From Falsiroseomonas sp041690465 (GTDB lineage: Bacteria > Pseudomonadota > Alphaproteobacteria > Acetobacterales > Acetobacteraceae), in contig NZ_JAWLHG010000011.1 in assembly GCF_041690465.1 (NCBI RefSeq), positions 97,001 through 161,000 of the forward strand: a DNA stretch of 64,000 nucleotides. Reading direction: 5' to 3'. The position numbers and the translations under genes were made by a program. The notes under the pieces were generated by a model, which was not told where the DNA came from, did not search any database, and saw nothing but the letters and a program-made list of their open reading frames with translations. Positions 1 through 8,516 of this stretch are shown here, in pieces; within the stretch, counting starts at the first letter, position 1; every line of letters starts with the position of its first letter.

Positions 1-144
1 GGCTGCGGCGGGGGCCGGTCGGCGTCAACCGCGGCGGGGCGCTGACATCACTATGACTTGCCGCCCGCGCTGCGCCCGCCGCATGATCACGGAACTGTCA
101 CACAGCCCCGTGGCCCGACCGCGTGGCTGCATGTGGAGCACGCC

Positions 145-570
145 ATGCGCGACCGTCCCCTCGCTGACCTGGTCCATCGCCACGACCCGGTCACCCTGCC
201 GCCAGACGCCACCGTGCAGGAGGCCTGCCGTGAGATGCGCGCCCACCGGGTGGGGTGCGTGGTCGTCACCGATGCCGCGAAGCGGCTGCTCGGCATCTTC
301 ACCGGGCGGGATGCCGTCTGCCGGATCGGCGCGGATTGCCTGCCCCCGGCCAGCACCCGGCTCGACCAGGTGATGACCAGGCACCCCGTCACCCTGCCGC
401 CAGGTGCCGGCGCGCTGGAGGCGCTGCGGTTGATGCAGGATGGCGGCTTCCGCCATATCCCGCTGGTGCAGGATGGCGTCGTGGTGGGCGTCGTCTCGCG
501 GGGCGATTTCCGCGCCATGGAACATGCCCGGCTGAACGAGGAGAACGGCCTCTGGGAAACCTTGCGCTGA
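145..570 (+). CDS. CBS-domain pair protein
   Basis: A 141-residue protein made of two CBS motifs. The first covers about residues 5-65 (VTLPPDATVQEACREM, then VGCVVVTD and LLGIFTGRD). The second covers about 72-130 (MTRHPVTLPPGA, then FRHIPLVQDG and VVGVVSRGDF). Stand-alone CBS pairs bind adenine nucleotides and act as energy or ligand sensors; the partner here is unknown. The ATG at 145 is chosen because GGAG lies 7 bases upstream and the reading upstream of it (from 58) is not domain-like. No signal peptide or membrane segment is seen, so the protein is probably cytoplasmic. It stands alone upstream of a small unknown gene. Confidence 0.85.
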   Translation: MRDRPLADLVHRHDPVTLPPDATVQEACREMRAHRVGCVVVTDAAKRLLGIFTGRDAVCRIGADCLPPASTRLDQVMTRHPVTLPPGAGALEALRLMQDGGFRHIPLVQDGVVVGVVSRGDFRAMEHARLNEENGLWETLR

Positions 571-724
571 GTTGAGCGCTGGGCGGCATGACGCCGCCGT
601 CATCCCGATGGAATTTCCGTGAGCTTGACACTTGCGCCGGGGGCTGCGCGTCCCCATCCGACACCGGCCGCGGCGCGCCATGGCGGTGTTCCGGAAGCAG
701 GATCGGCAGCAGGAGGCTCATTGG

Positions 725-1078
725 ATGTGGGACAGGGTGGCACAGGGAGCGGATCAGACCGATCGGGTCCATGTGATGGCTGCCGTGGCGGAACTCGCGG
801 ATGGCGGGCTGGCGGAGCGCATGCGCCTCGATGCCGCCGCGCGCGTGCTGGTCACCGCGCGCCGCGCCGCCGCCCTCGCCCCGCATGAGGCCTCCCCCGG
901 CTCGGCCACCGCCATCGTGCTGCGCGTCGCCCGCGGCTGGGATCCCGCCGTCACCACGGCCGCCGAGCATGTTGAGGCGCTGGCGCCGGCCGAACTGGAC
1001 AGCTTCCTCGCCGCCGCGCCGCGCTGGGCCGCCTCGGTCCGCGATGCCGGCCGCGCGGCGTTGCGCCGGGCCGCCTGA
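725..1078 (+). CDS. small protein of unknown function
   Basis: A 117-residue alanine/arginine-rich, probably soluble and helical protein that I do not recognise. The ATG at 725 is preferred because a perfect AGGAGG sits at 711-716, 8 bases upstream. In-frame alternatives are ATG 680 and TTG 632, both without a convincing ribosome site. No signal peptide, cysteine motif or membrane segment is visible. It converges with pdxJ, whose stop codon is only 9 bases away. The strong SD and clean reading frame support a real gene; the function is unknown. Confidence 0.6.
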   Translation: MWDRVAQGADQTDRVHVMAAVAELADGGLAERMRLDAAARVLVTARRAAALAPHEASPGSATAIVLRVARGWDPAVTTAAEHVEALAPAELDSFLAAAPRWAASVRDAGRAALRRAA

Positions 1079-1087
1079 GGCGGGGGC

Positions 1088-1819
1088 TTACGCGCCCCGC
1101 GCCTGCGCGATCAGCGCCTTCATCCGGCGCACCGCGCCAGGCAGGCCCTCGAACACGGCCTGCCCGACCAGGAAATGCCCGATCGAGACCTCGGAGATCT
1201 CCGGGATCCGGGCGATGTCGCCGATGCTGTCATAGGCCAAGCCGTGGCCGGCATGGCAGGCGAGCCCGGCCGCCGCGGCGATCCGCGCGCCCTCCCGCAG
1301 CCGTGCCAGATGCGGCGCGCGGGCCTCGGGCGCGGTATCGGCATAGGTGCCGGTGTGCAACTCGACCGCCTGCGCGCCGAGCGCCGCCGCCGCCGCGATC
1401 TGCGCCTGGTCGGCCTCCACGAAGATCGAGACGCGGATGCCGGCGGCCGACAGGCGCCGCACCGCCTCGGCCAGGAAGGGGCCGGCGCGCAGCAGGTCGA
1501 GGCCGCCCTCGGTGGTGAGCTCGGCGCGCTTCTCCGGCACGATGCAGCAATCGGCGGGCCGCAGGCGCTCGGCGATGCCGACCATCTCCTCCGTCGCCGC
1601 CATCTCGAAGTTGAGCGGCGCGGCGATGGCGGCACGGATGCGCTCCAAATCGTGGTCGCGGATGTGGCGGCGATCCTCGCGCAGATGCACGGTGATGCCG
1701 TCGGCGCCCGCCTCCAGCACCGCCTGGGCGGCGGCCAGCGGATCGGGGTGCGTGCCGCCGCGCGCATTCCGCAGCGTCGCCACGTGGTCGACGTTGATCG
1801 AGAGCCTGAGGGGCGTCAT
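1088..1819 (-). CDS. pdxJ: pyridoxine 5'-phosphate synthase PdxJ
   Basis: A 243-residue TIM-barrel enzyme that condenses 3-amino-2-oxopropyl phosphate with 1-deoxyxylulose 5-phosphate to give pyridoxine 5'-phosphate, the last ring-forming step of DXP-dependent vitamin B6 synthesis. The family signatures are all present: the N-terminal NVDHVATLRNARG, ITVHLREDRRHI, the EKRAELTTEGG loop, and the C-terminal HAGHGL and VSIGHFLVG phosphate-binding segments. The length matches the family. Its ATG overlaps the pdxA stop codon by four bases (ATGA, 1816-1819), so the two consecutive-pathway genes are translationally coupled. Confidence 0.97.
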   Translation of the reverse strand: MTPLRLSINVDHVATLRNARGGTHPDPLAAAQAVLEAGADGITVHLREDRRHIRDHDLERIRAAIAAPLNFEMAATEEMVGIAERLRPADCCIVPEKRAELTTEGGLDLLRAGPFLAEAVRRLSAAGIRVSIFVEADQAQIAAAAALGAQAVELHTGTYADTAPEARAPHLARLREGARIAAAAGLACHAGHGLAYDSIGDIARIPEISEVSIGHFLVGQAVFEGLPGAVRRMKALIAQARGA

Positions 1820-2802
1820 GCGGCGTGTCCTTCGGCGCGATGGCGGGCCATTCCGGCGGCCATGCGAAGCGCGGCGATCAGGCTGCCGGGATCGGCCAAC
1901 CCCTGCCCCGCGATGTCGAGCGCGGTGCCATGGTCCGGGCTGGTGCGCACGATGGAGAGCCCGAGCGTCACGTTCACCCCGCCATCCATGTCGAGCGTCT
2001 TCACCGGGATCAGCGCCTGGTCGTGATACATGCAGAGCGCACAATCATAGCCGGCGCGCGCCCGCGGGGTGAACAGCGTGTCGGCTGGCAGCGGCCCGCG
2101 CACGGCGATGCCGGCTGCGCGCAACGCGGCGACGGCGGGGGCGACGATCTCGATATCCTCGCGGCCCATGGTTCCGTCCTCGCCGGCATGCGGGTTGAGG
2201 CCGGCGACCACCAGCCGCGGTTGCGCGATGCCGAAGTCGCGCCTCAGCGAAGCGGCGACCGTGCGGCCCTGGGTGACGATGGCCTCGGTGGTGAGCTCGG
2301 CCACGGCACGCTTCAGTGACAGGTGGATGGTCACCGGCACCACGCGCAGGCCGGGGCAGGCGAGCATCATCACCGGCGGCAGGCCCGTGCCGGCCAGCTC
2401 GCCGAGAAACTCGGTATGGCCGGGATGGGGAAAGCCGGCGGCGGTGAGCACCGATTTCTGGATCGGGTTGGTGACGACACCCCCGGCGCGGCCGGCCTTG
2501 GCGAAGGCCACCGCCTGCTCGATCGAGGCGATCACCGCCGGTGCGTTGCGCGGATCGAGCCGGCCGGGGGTGGCCGGTGCCGGCAGGGCCAGCGGCAGGA
2601 CGGGAAGGGCGTCGGGGAAGGCGGCCTCCGCCTCCTCCGGCGCGGCGATGCGCGCGATGGGCGCGCCGGGCAGCAGCGCCGGGTCGCCGATCAGGAAGAA
2701 GGCCGGCCCGGCCGCACGCACCGCGCGCCAAGCGGCCAGCGTGATCTCGGGTCCGATGCCGGCGGGCTCGCCCATGGTCAGGGCGAGGGGAGGGAGGGTC
2801 AT
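1816..2802 (-). CDS. pdxA: 4-hydroxythreonine-4-phosphate dehydrogenase PdxA
   Basis: A 328-residue NAD-dependent, metal-requiring dehydrogenase. It oxidises 4-phosphohydroxy-L-threonine; decarboxylation of the product supplies the amino-ketone substrate of PdxJ. Recognised by MGEPAGIGPEI at residues 10-20, the GHTEFLG metal and substrate segment, GLNPHAGEDG and the C-terminal MYHDQALIP histidine motif. Full length. It is the first gene of a pdxA-pdxJ pair coupled through ATGA. The c-type cytochrome gene ends 51 bases upstream on the same strand and may be cotranscribed. Confidence 0.96.
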   Translation of the reverse strand: MTLPPLALTMGEPAGIGPEITLAAWRAVRAAGPAFFLIGDPALLPGAPIARIAAPEEAEAAFPDALPVLPLALPAPATPGRLDPRNAPAVIASIEQAVAFAKAGRAGGVVTNPIQKSVLTAAGFPHPGHTEFLGELAGTGLPPVMMLACPGLRVVPVTIHLSLKRAVAELTTEAIVTQGRTVAASLRRDFGIAQPRLVVAGLNPHAGEDGTMGREDIEIVAPAVAALRAAGIAVRGPLPADTLFTPRARAGYDCALCMYHDQALIPVKTLDMDGGVNVTLGLSIVRTSPDHGTALDIAGQGLADPGSLIAALRMAAGMARHRAEGHAA

Positions 2803-2853
2803 CGCGGGGGTTTCCCGCAGCTGATCCTTCCCGGCAAGTGGCCGCTATCCGCC

Positions 2854-3276
2854 CTAACGCTGCAGCGCCTCGATGTAGCTGACCACCTCGACGATCCGGC
2901 CGCGGATGTAGGTCTCCCGCCAATACGGCTCGAGCCGGTCCGACGCCTCCAACGAGAAGACCGCGCCCCAGGCCGGCATCTGCTGCGTGCCGTGCGCGGC
3001 GATCTCGGTGCGCCCATCCACGATCCGCATGACCCGGGCAAAGGGGAACTCGCCGCTGTTGCGCTGGCTGAGCGTCGTGAGGTCCGGCGCCTGGATGTTG
3101 AGCAGGGAGCGCAGCGGCCCGTCACCGCGGCCCTGCTCGCCGTGGCACTGCCCGCAGGCAAGGCGATACGCCTCGGCGCCGGGCTCATGTGGCCGCGGCT
3201 GCGCCGCCGCGGGCTGTGCCAGTGCCGCGGCAACAGCGACCGCGGCCAGTGTGTGCGCCGCGAATGGTGAGCGCAT
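2854..3276 (-). CDS. exported mono-haem c-type cytochrome
   Basis: A 140-residue periplasmic cytochrome c. The ATG at 3276 is preceded by a strong GGAGGAG ribosome site and opens a Sec signal peptide of about 26 residues ending PAAAQ. The single haem site is CGQCH near residue 46. The axial methionine is probably in the QMPAWG segment, typical of small class I cytochromes of the cytochrome_C/CCCXXCH type. Reading further upstream to 3357 adds only arginine-rich non-family sequence. The redox partner is not evident from neighbours. Confidence 0.88.
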   Translation of the reverse strand: MRSPFAAHTLAAVAVAAALAQPAAAQPRPHEPGAEAYRLACGQCHGEQGRGDGPLRSLLNIQAPDLTTLSQRNSGEFPFARVMRIVDGRTEIAAHGTQQMPAWGAVFSLEASDRLEPYWRETYIRGRIVEVVSYIEALQR

Positions 3277-3378
3277 CGCTCCTCCTCCCCTTTGCTGTCC
3301 CGGCGCCCGGTAGGGTCGGCGCTCGTGCCGTGCGGGCTCAAGGCCTGGCGCCGACACAAGGCTGCGAACGGCGGGCGC

Positions 3379-4539
3379 CTAACGCTGAAGGTTGCGCAGT
3401 CGCTCCAGCACCCCGTCCACCTCTGCAGCCGACTGGCAGAGGCCGAAGCCGAAGCGCAGCCGCGTCGCGCGCCGGTCGGTCACGATGTGGGCCGCCGCCA
3501 GCCGCGCCTGCCAAGCCTCGGCATCCGGCAGCTCGAAGGTGAGGAAATTGCCGCGTCGCGGCTCGTCGAGCGGCACCACCAGCCGCGCCGGATCAAGGCC
3601 GGTGCCATCAAGGCCGGTGGCGAAGCGCGCCTGCAGCGCGTGGGCATGGTCGCGCACCATCGCCGTGGTCAGCCCCTGCGCCTCGAACCAGCCGAGCGCC
3701 GCATCCAGCCGGTACAGGCCGGAGGGATCGAAGGTCGCGCCCATGAAGCGCCAGCCATCGCCGGCATAGCCGACCTCGCCCTGCGGTCCCGCCAGCGCGC
3801 CGAAGGCGGCGTACCACCCCGTTGCCCGCGGCCTGGGCAGCCAGCCCGGTGGGCAGTGCAGGAAGCAGCACCCCTCGCCGGCCATGGCGTATTTGTAGCC
3901 GCCGGCGGTGTAGAAGGCGCGGCCCGCCAGACGCGAGAGATTGACGGGCCGGGCCATGAAGGCGTGGTAGCCATCGAGCACCAGCACCGCCTCGCCCGCC
4001 GCCTCGGCCAGCGCCTCCAACCCCTCCAGCACGAAGCCGGAGGAGAAGAAGACCTCGGAGACCCAGACCAGGTCGAAGCCCTGCCGCGCCGCCTGCACCA
4101 GCCGGTCGAGGCAGTTGCCATGCGGCTCGGTCGCCACGCGCGTCACCTGCACCAGCCCTTCCTCCTCCAGCCGGGCGAGCTGGCGCGTCAGGCTGTGGAA
4201 CTCGGCATCGGTGGTGAGCGCGCGCGGCGGGCGGTGCGCGGGCAGCGAGGACAGGATGCGGACCACGAACTCATGCGTGTTCGGCGCGAAGACCAGCGTG
4301 GCCGGATCGGGCAGGCCAAGCTGCCGCGCCACCTTCGCCCGGCAATCCGCAAGCAGCGGCCCGAGCACCTCCTCCCACTTGCCGTCCTGCAGCCGCGCCG
4401 CCTCGTCCCAGGCGCGCAGCTGCGCTTCGCGGGTCACGTCGGGCCAGGGGTGGTGGCTGTGCGCGGCGAAGTGCAGCCGCGCCGGATCGGCACCGAGGAA
4501 TCGCGAGAAATGGCCGCGCAGGTCGAGCATCGCACCCAT
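3379..4539 (-). CDS. kynureninase-like PLP enzyme (aminotransferase class V fold)
   Basis: A fold-type I PLP enzyme of about 386 residues. The Schiff-base lysine is in YTAGGYKYAMAGEG, and VLDGYHAF carries the PLP-ring aspartate. It lies divergently from tryptophan 2,3-dioxygenase, 58 bases away, which suggests kynureninase activity (kynurenine to anthranilate plus alanine). However, the N-terminal FAAHSHHPWP segment replaces the usual DGNSLG of classical KynU, so another beta-elimination or C-C lyase reaction is possible. The start is uncertain: ATG 4539 or ATG 4530, both with weak SDs; upstream extension to 4626 would overlap kynA. Confidence 0.75.
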   Translation of the reverse strand: MGAMLDLRGHFSRFLGADPARLHFAAHSHHPWPDVTREAQLRAWDEAARLQDGKWEEVLGPLLADCRAKVARQLGLPDPATLVFAPNTHEFVVRILSSLPAHRPPRALTTDAEFHSLTRQLARLEEEGLVQVTRVATEPHGNCLDRLVQAARQGFDLVWVSEVFFSSGFVLEGLEALAEAAGEAVLVLDGYHAFMARPVNLSRLAGRAFYTAGGYKYAMAGEGCCFLHCPPGWLPRPRATGWYAAFGALAGPQGEVGYAGDGWRFMGATFDPSGLYRLDAALGWFEAQGLTTAMVRDHAHALQARFATGLDGTGLDPARLVVPLDEPRRGNFLTFELPDAEAWQARLAAAHIVTDRRATRLRFGFGLCQSAAEVDGVLERLRNLQR

Positions 4540-4597
4540 ATGCGTTGCCGCCACGCAAGTGGCCAGATGGCGGCCCGATGGCGGCAGGGAGGCAGCG
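4540..4597. promoter_or_regulatory. divergent kynureninase-like / kynA control region
   Basis: Only 58 bases separate the two divergent starts, so promoters and any operator must overlap here or lie inside the coding ends. The kynA ribosome site AGGGAGG is visible at 4586-4592. No clear -35/-10 pair can be assigned by eye. Confidence 0.4.
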
Positions 4598-5413
4598 ATG
4601 GTCGAAGGCGTCGAGACCGACTTCACCGCAAAGAAGAGCTACGGCGACTATCTCGGCCTGGATGCGCTGCTCGCTGCGCAGAACCCGCGCTCCGGCCAGC
4701 ATGACGAGATGCTGTTCATCGTCATCCATCAGGTCCAGGAGCTGTGGATGAAGCTGATGGCGCATGAGATGGCACTCGCCATGGAGCGCATCCGCGCCGA
4801 CGACCTCCGCCCCGCCTTCAAGGCCACCGCGCGCATCAGCCGCATCCAGAAGCAGATGGTCGAAGCGTGGGAGGTGCTGACCACCATGACCCCGCACGAC
4901 TACCTGGCGTTCCGCGCCAGCCTCGGCTCCTCCTCCGGCTTCCAGTCCTGGCAGTACCGGCTGTTGGAGATCCGCATGGGCACCCGCGAGCCCTTCATGG
5001 TGAAGCCGCACGGCCATCGCCCCGACATCCACGCGCTCCTCTCCGAAGCCTTCGCCGCGCCGAGCCTCTACGACGAGGCGCTGCGCCTGCTGGCCCGCCG
5101 CGGCCTGCCGGTGCCGGCGGCGGTGCTGGCGCGAGACCCGGCGCAGCCGCACACGGCCGATGCGGGGGTCGAAGCCGCCTGGGCCGAGGTCTATCGCGAC
5201 GCCGAGCGCCACTTCGACCTCTACGAACTGGCGGAGGAACTGGTGGACCTGGAGGACGCCTTCCAGACTTGGCGCTTCCGCCATCTCTCGACGGTGGAGC
5301 GGATCATCGGCGGCCGGCCGGGGACGGGCGGCAGCGCCGGCGTGGCCTATCTGCGCACGGTGCTGGGCAAGCGTTTCTTTCCCGAACTTTGGAGCGTGCG
5401 CGGCAAACTGTAG
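4598..5413 (+). CDS. kynA: tryptophan 2,3-dioxygenase KynA
   Basis: A 271-residue cytosolic haem dioxygenase that opens the indole ring of L-tryptophan to N-formylkynurenine, the entry step of the kynurenine pathway. Family hallmarks: SYGDYLGLDALL, then HDEMLFIVIHQVQELWMKL near the N-terminus, the SLGSSSGFQSWQYRLLE helix in the middle, and the C-terminal FQTWRFRHLSTVERIIG containing the proximal haem histidine, followed by GGSAGVAYL. The ATG at 4598 has AGGGAGG 5 bases upstream. A formamidase is not in the window. Confidence 0.96.
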   Translation: MVEGVETDFTAKKSYGDYLGLDALLAAQNPRSGQHDEMLFIVIHQVQELWMKLMAHEMALAMERIRADDLRPAFKATARISRIQKQMVEAWEVLTTMTPHDYLAFRASLGSSSGFQSWQYRLLEIRMGTREPFMVKPHGHRPDIHALLSEAFAAPSLYDEALRLLARRGLPVPAAVLARDPAQPHTADAGVEAAWAEVYRDAERHFDLYELAEELVDLEDAFQTWRFRHLSTVERIIGGRPGTGGSAGVAYLRTVLGKRFFPELWSVRGKL

Positions 5414-5516
5414 AGAAGCGTGGCGTCACCGCGGCGGTGCCACGGCCGCGGCGTCTTGACGCATGGGCCCCCGCGCTGCGAAGTGCGGGCCACCGCGTCA
5501 CGCCGGAACCCTGTGC

Positions 5517-6584
5517 ATGGTCCATACACCGCAGCGCCCGCCAGCCGGCGCGCCGCCCGTTCGCATCAATCTCTACTCCGATACGCAGACACGCCCGACT
5601 CCCGCGATGAAGGAGGCGATGATGCGCGCGGAGGTTGGCGACGAGCAGCATGGCGACGACCCCAGCGTGCATCTGCTGTGCGATCGCATGGCCGCGCTGA
5701 TGGGCAAGGAGGCGGCGGTCTTCATGCCCTCGGGCACCATGTGCAACGTCGCCGCGACGCTGACGCATTGCCGGCCGGGCGACGAGATCCTCGCGCACGA
5801 AACCGCACATATCCTCACCAGCGAGGGCGGCGCGCATGCGGCGCTCGGCGGCTTCCAGATCCTGCCGCTGAAGGGGCCGCGCGGCATGTATTCGGCGGAG
5901 GAGCTGCGCGCGCATATCCGCGGCAAGTCCCGCCACACGCCGACGCAGCGCCTGGTCGCGGTGGAGCAGACGGCGAATATCGGCGGCGGCGCGGTCTGGC
6001 CGAAGGCGCAGCTCGACCAGGTCGCGGCGATCGCGAAGGAGCATGGCCTCGCCACGCACATGGACGGCGCGCGGCTGATGAATGCCTGCATCGCCGCCGG
6101 CTTCCCGCCGAGCGACATGGCCGCCGGCTATGACAGCGTGTGGCTCGACTTCACCAAGGGCCTGGGTGCGCCGCTCGGCGCGGTGCTGTGCGGATCGAAG
6201 CAGTTCATCGACGACGCTTGGCGCTGGAAGCAGCGGCTCGGCGGCGCGATGCGCCAGGCCGGCATCTGCGCCGCCGCCTGCCTCTATGCGCTGGACCGCC
6301 ATGTGGAGCGGCTGGCCGAGGACCACGCCAATGCCAAGGCGCTGGCGCGCGGCCTGGCGCAGATCCCCGGCATGAATGTGGAAGCGCCGGACACCAATCT
6401 GGTGTTCTTCGACCCTCGCGGCACCGGCCTCAGCGCGCCCGTGCTGGTGGATCGGCTGCGGATGGAGGGCGTGCAGCTTTCCATGCTCGGCGGCCGCGTG
6501 CGCGCCTGCACCCATCTCGACGTGACGGCCGGCATGATCGAGGAAACCGTCCAGCTGCTGCGCGCCGCCATCCAGCGCGGCTGA
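5517..6584 (+). CDS. ltaE: low-specificity L-threonine aldolase
   Basis: A 355-residue fold-type I PLP enzyme that cleaves threonine or allo-threonine to glycine and acetaldehyde. Key segments: INLYSDTQTRPTPAM at the N-terminus, GDEQHGDDPSVHLL, PSGTMCN, HMDGARLMNA with the PLP-pyridine aspartate, and the Schiff-base lysine in DFTKGLGAPLG. The length is normal. The ATG at 5517 gives the usual short leader; the ribosome site is weak. It follows kynA by about 100 bases on the same strand, so cotranscription is possible but functional linkage is unclear. Confidence 0.92.
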   Translation: MVHTPQRPPAGAPPVRINLYSDTQTRPTPAMKEAMMRAEVGDEQHGDDPSVHLLCDRMAALMGKEAAVFMPSGTMCNVAATLTHCRPGDEILAHETAHILTSEGGAHAALGGFQILPLKGPRGMYSAEELRAHIRGKSRHTPTQRLVAVEQTANIGGGAVWPKAQLDQVAAIAKEHGLATHMDGARLMNACIAAGFPPSDMAAGYDSVWLDFTKGLGAPLGAVLCGSKQFIDDAWRWKQRLGGAMRQAGICAAACLYALDRHVERLAEDHANAKALARGLAQIPGMNVEAPDTNLVFFDPRGTGLSAPVLVDRLRMEGVQLSMLGGRVRACTHLDVTAGMIEETVQLLRAAIQRG

Positions 6585-6599
6585 GCATCACGCGCCGCC

Positions 6600-6620
6600 G
6601 GCGGAACCACCGGTTCCGCC
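6600..6620. terminator. bidirectional terminator-like hairpin
   Basis: A perfect 8-bp stem GGCGGAAC / GTTCCGCC with a 5-base loop lies between the convergent threonine aldolase and M20 dipeptidase genes. There is no T-run, so classical intrinsic termination is unproven, but position and symmetry fit a shared transcript end. Confidence 0.5.
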
Positions 6621-6632
6621 AGCGGCACCGCT

Positions 6633-8021
6633 TCACCCCGCAGCCAGCTTCGCCAGCAGCCGCGCATGGCTGCGCGTGCCGCCGTGGAAGCAGCGCAGCT
6701 CGAACTTCTCGTTCGGACTGTGCACCTGGTCGTCATCCAGGCCGAAGCCCATGAGCACGGTATCCAGGCCGAGGATGTCCTTCAGGCTGGAGACGACCGG
6801 GATCGAGCCGCCGCAGCCGATCATCGCCGCCGGCTTGCCGTATTCGTCGGCCAGCGCCGCCTGCGCGGCACGGACGAAGCGGCTGTCGGCCGGCACCTCG
6901 ATCCCCGGCGAGGAGCTGAACACCTGGAACTCGGCCTTCGCATCCGCCGGCAGGCGCGCGCGCACGAAGGCCTTGAAGCTCTCGAACACCTTGGCGTGGT
7001 CCTGCCCGGGGACGAGCCGGAAGGAGACCTTCGCATGCGCCTGCGAGGGGATCACCGTCTTGCTGCCGGGGCCGCTGTAGCCGCCCCAGATGCCGTTGAT
7101 GTCCGCCGTCGGCCGCGCCCAGAGCCGCTCCAGCGCGCTGCGGTCCTTCTCCCCCACCGGCACGGACAGCCCGATGTCGGCCAGAAAATCATGCTCGCTG
7201 AATCCCAGCGCCTGCCACGCCGCGCGCTGGGCGGCAGATGTCTCGGGAACGCCGTCGTAGAACCCCGGCAGCCGGATGCGGCCGTTCTCGTCGTGCAGGT
7301 CGCCGAGGATGCGGGTGATCAGGTTGAGCGGGTTGAGTGCGCTGCCGCCATACATGCCCGAATGCAGGTCGCGGCTCGCGGCCGTCAGGTCGAGCTGCAC
7401 GTAGCACATGCCGCGCAGCCGCGTGGACAGTGCGGGCGTGTCCACATCCCACATGCCGGTGTCGCTGATCACCGCGACATCGGCCGCGAGCTCCGCCCTG
7501 TTGTCGGCGAGGAAGGCGGCGAGGTTGGGCGAGCCGATCTCCTCCTCGCCCTCGATCACCGCGGTGATCGCGCAGGGCGGGCCGCCGGCGACGCTGTGCC
7601 AGGCGCGCATCGCCTCGATCCACATCAGCGTCTGGCCCTTGTCGTCCACCGCGCCGCGCGCGACCACGCGCCTGCCATGCGGGCCGTCCACGATCCGCGG
7701 CTGGAAGGGCGGGCTGGTCCACAGCTCGAAGGGATCGGCCGGCTGCACATCGTAGTGCCCGTAATACAGCAGATGCGGGGCGTTGCCCCCTGGGCCGGGG
7801 TGATGCGCCACCACGACCGGATGCTTCGGCGTCTGCCGCAGGCTGGCGGTGAAGCCGATCCTGCCCAGCTCGTCGCGCACCCATTCGGCGGCGGCGACGC
7901 AGTCAGGCGCGTGCTGCGGCTGCGCGCTGACCGACGGGATGCGCAGCCATTCCACCAGGCGCCCGACCGCCGCCTCATGGTCGGCGTCGATGGCGGCGAG
8001 CAGCTTGTCCGTCAGGTCCAT
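6633..8021 (-). CDS. M20-family metallodipeptidase
   Basis: A 462-residue di-zinc peptidase of the M20 dipeptidase (carnosinase / DUG1-like) type. The metal ligands are visible in order: YYGHYDVQP, ARGAVDDKGQ, EGEEEIGS (catalytic Glu followed by ligand Glu), ISDTGMWD and the C-terminal histidine in DQVHSPNEKF. The lid/dimerisation domain lies between, with the SRDLHSGMYGG loop typical of this branch. There is no signal peptide, so it is cytoplasmic and probably hydrolyses small peptides. Only 3 bases separate it from pncC, making it the last gene of the slt-abh-pgpA-pncC operon; murein-peptide recycling would fit but is inference. Confidence 0.9.
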   Translation of the reverse strand: MDLTDKLLAAIDADHEAAVGRLVEWLRIPSVSAQPQHAPDCVAAAEWVRDELGRIGFTASLRQTPKHPVVVAHHPGPGGNAPHLLYYGHYDVQPADPFELWTSPPFQPRIVDGPHGRRVVARGAVDDKGQTLMWIEAMRAWHSVAGGPPCAITAVIEGEEEIGSPNLAAFLADNRAELAADVAVISDTGMWDVDTPALSTRLRGMCYVQLDLTAASRDLHSGMYGGSALNPLNLITRILGDLHDENGRIRLPGFYDGVPETSAAQRAAWQALGFSEHDFLADIGLSVPVGEKDRSALERLWARPTADINGIWGGYSGPGSKTVIPSQAHAKVSFRLVPGQDHAKVFESFKAFVRARLPADAKAEFQVFSSSPGIEVPADSRFVRAAQAALADEYGKPAAMIGCGGSIPVVSSLKDILGLDTVLMGFGLDDDQVHSPNEKFELRCFHGGTRSHARLLAKLAAG

Positions 8022-8024
8022 GGG

Positions 8025-8516
8025 TCACTCCGTGATGGCGTGGCGCAGCAGCGCGAAGGCGGCATCCACCGTCGCGGCGCGGATGGCGGTGCGGTCGCCA
8101 GGGAAGACGTGGCGTTCCACTTGCGCCTCCATGCCACGCCGCGCGCAGCCGATGAAGACGAGGCCGACCGGCTTCGCTTCGCTGCCGCCGCCCGGCCCGG
8201 CTATGCCGGTGCAGGAGACGGCGATGTCCGCCCCGGAATCGGCCAGCGCACCCGTCGCCATCTGCCGCGCCACCGGCGCGCTGACGGCACCGTGCTCGGC
8301 CAGCATCGCCGGCGTCACGCCGACCAGCCTGGTCTTCGCCGCGTTGGAATAGGTGACATAGCCCGCCAGCAGCGTCGCCGATGAACCGGGGATCGCCGTC
8401 AGGGCCGCGGCGATCAGCCCGCCGGTGCAGCTTTCGGCCGTGGCGAGCGTGATCCCGCGCGCCTGCAAGGCGGCGAGCAGCGCGGCGGCTTCCTCCAGCG
8501 TCGAACTCTCCAGCAT
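8025..8516 (-). CDS. pncC: nicotinamide-nucleotide amidohydrolase (CinA C-terminal type)
   Basis: A 163-residue stand-alone CinA_C domain that deamidates NMN to nicotinic acid mononucleotide in pyridine-nucleotide salvage. Signatures: TLATAESCTGGLIAAALT with the catalytic serine, GYVTYSNAAKTRLVGV, GAVSAPVARQMATGA and SCTGIAGPGGGSEAKPVGLV. The N-terminal CinA domain is absent, as is normal for PncC. Its ATG shares one base with the pgpA stop (TGATG at 8514-8518), a common pgpA-cinA arrangement in Proteobacteria, indicating coupled translation. Confidence 0.95.
   Translation of the reverse strand: MLESSTLEEAAALLAALQARGITLATAESCTGGLIAAALTAIPGSSATLLAGYVTYSNAAKTRLVGVTPAMLAEHGAVSAPVARQMATGALADSGADIAVSCTGIAGPGGGSEAKPVGLVFIGCARRGMEAQVERHVFPGDRTAIRAATVDAAFALLRHAITE

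Noticed and set aside
3292..4597. A plus-strand open frame joining the 5' end of kynA to upstream sequence
   Set aside because: It runs antisense to the kynureninase-like gene. kynA has a clear AGGGAGG and ATG at 4598 and family length from there.
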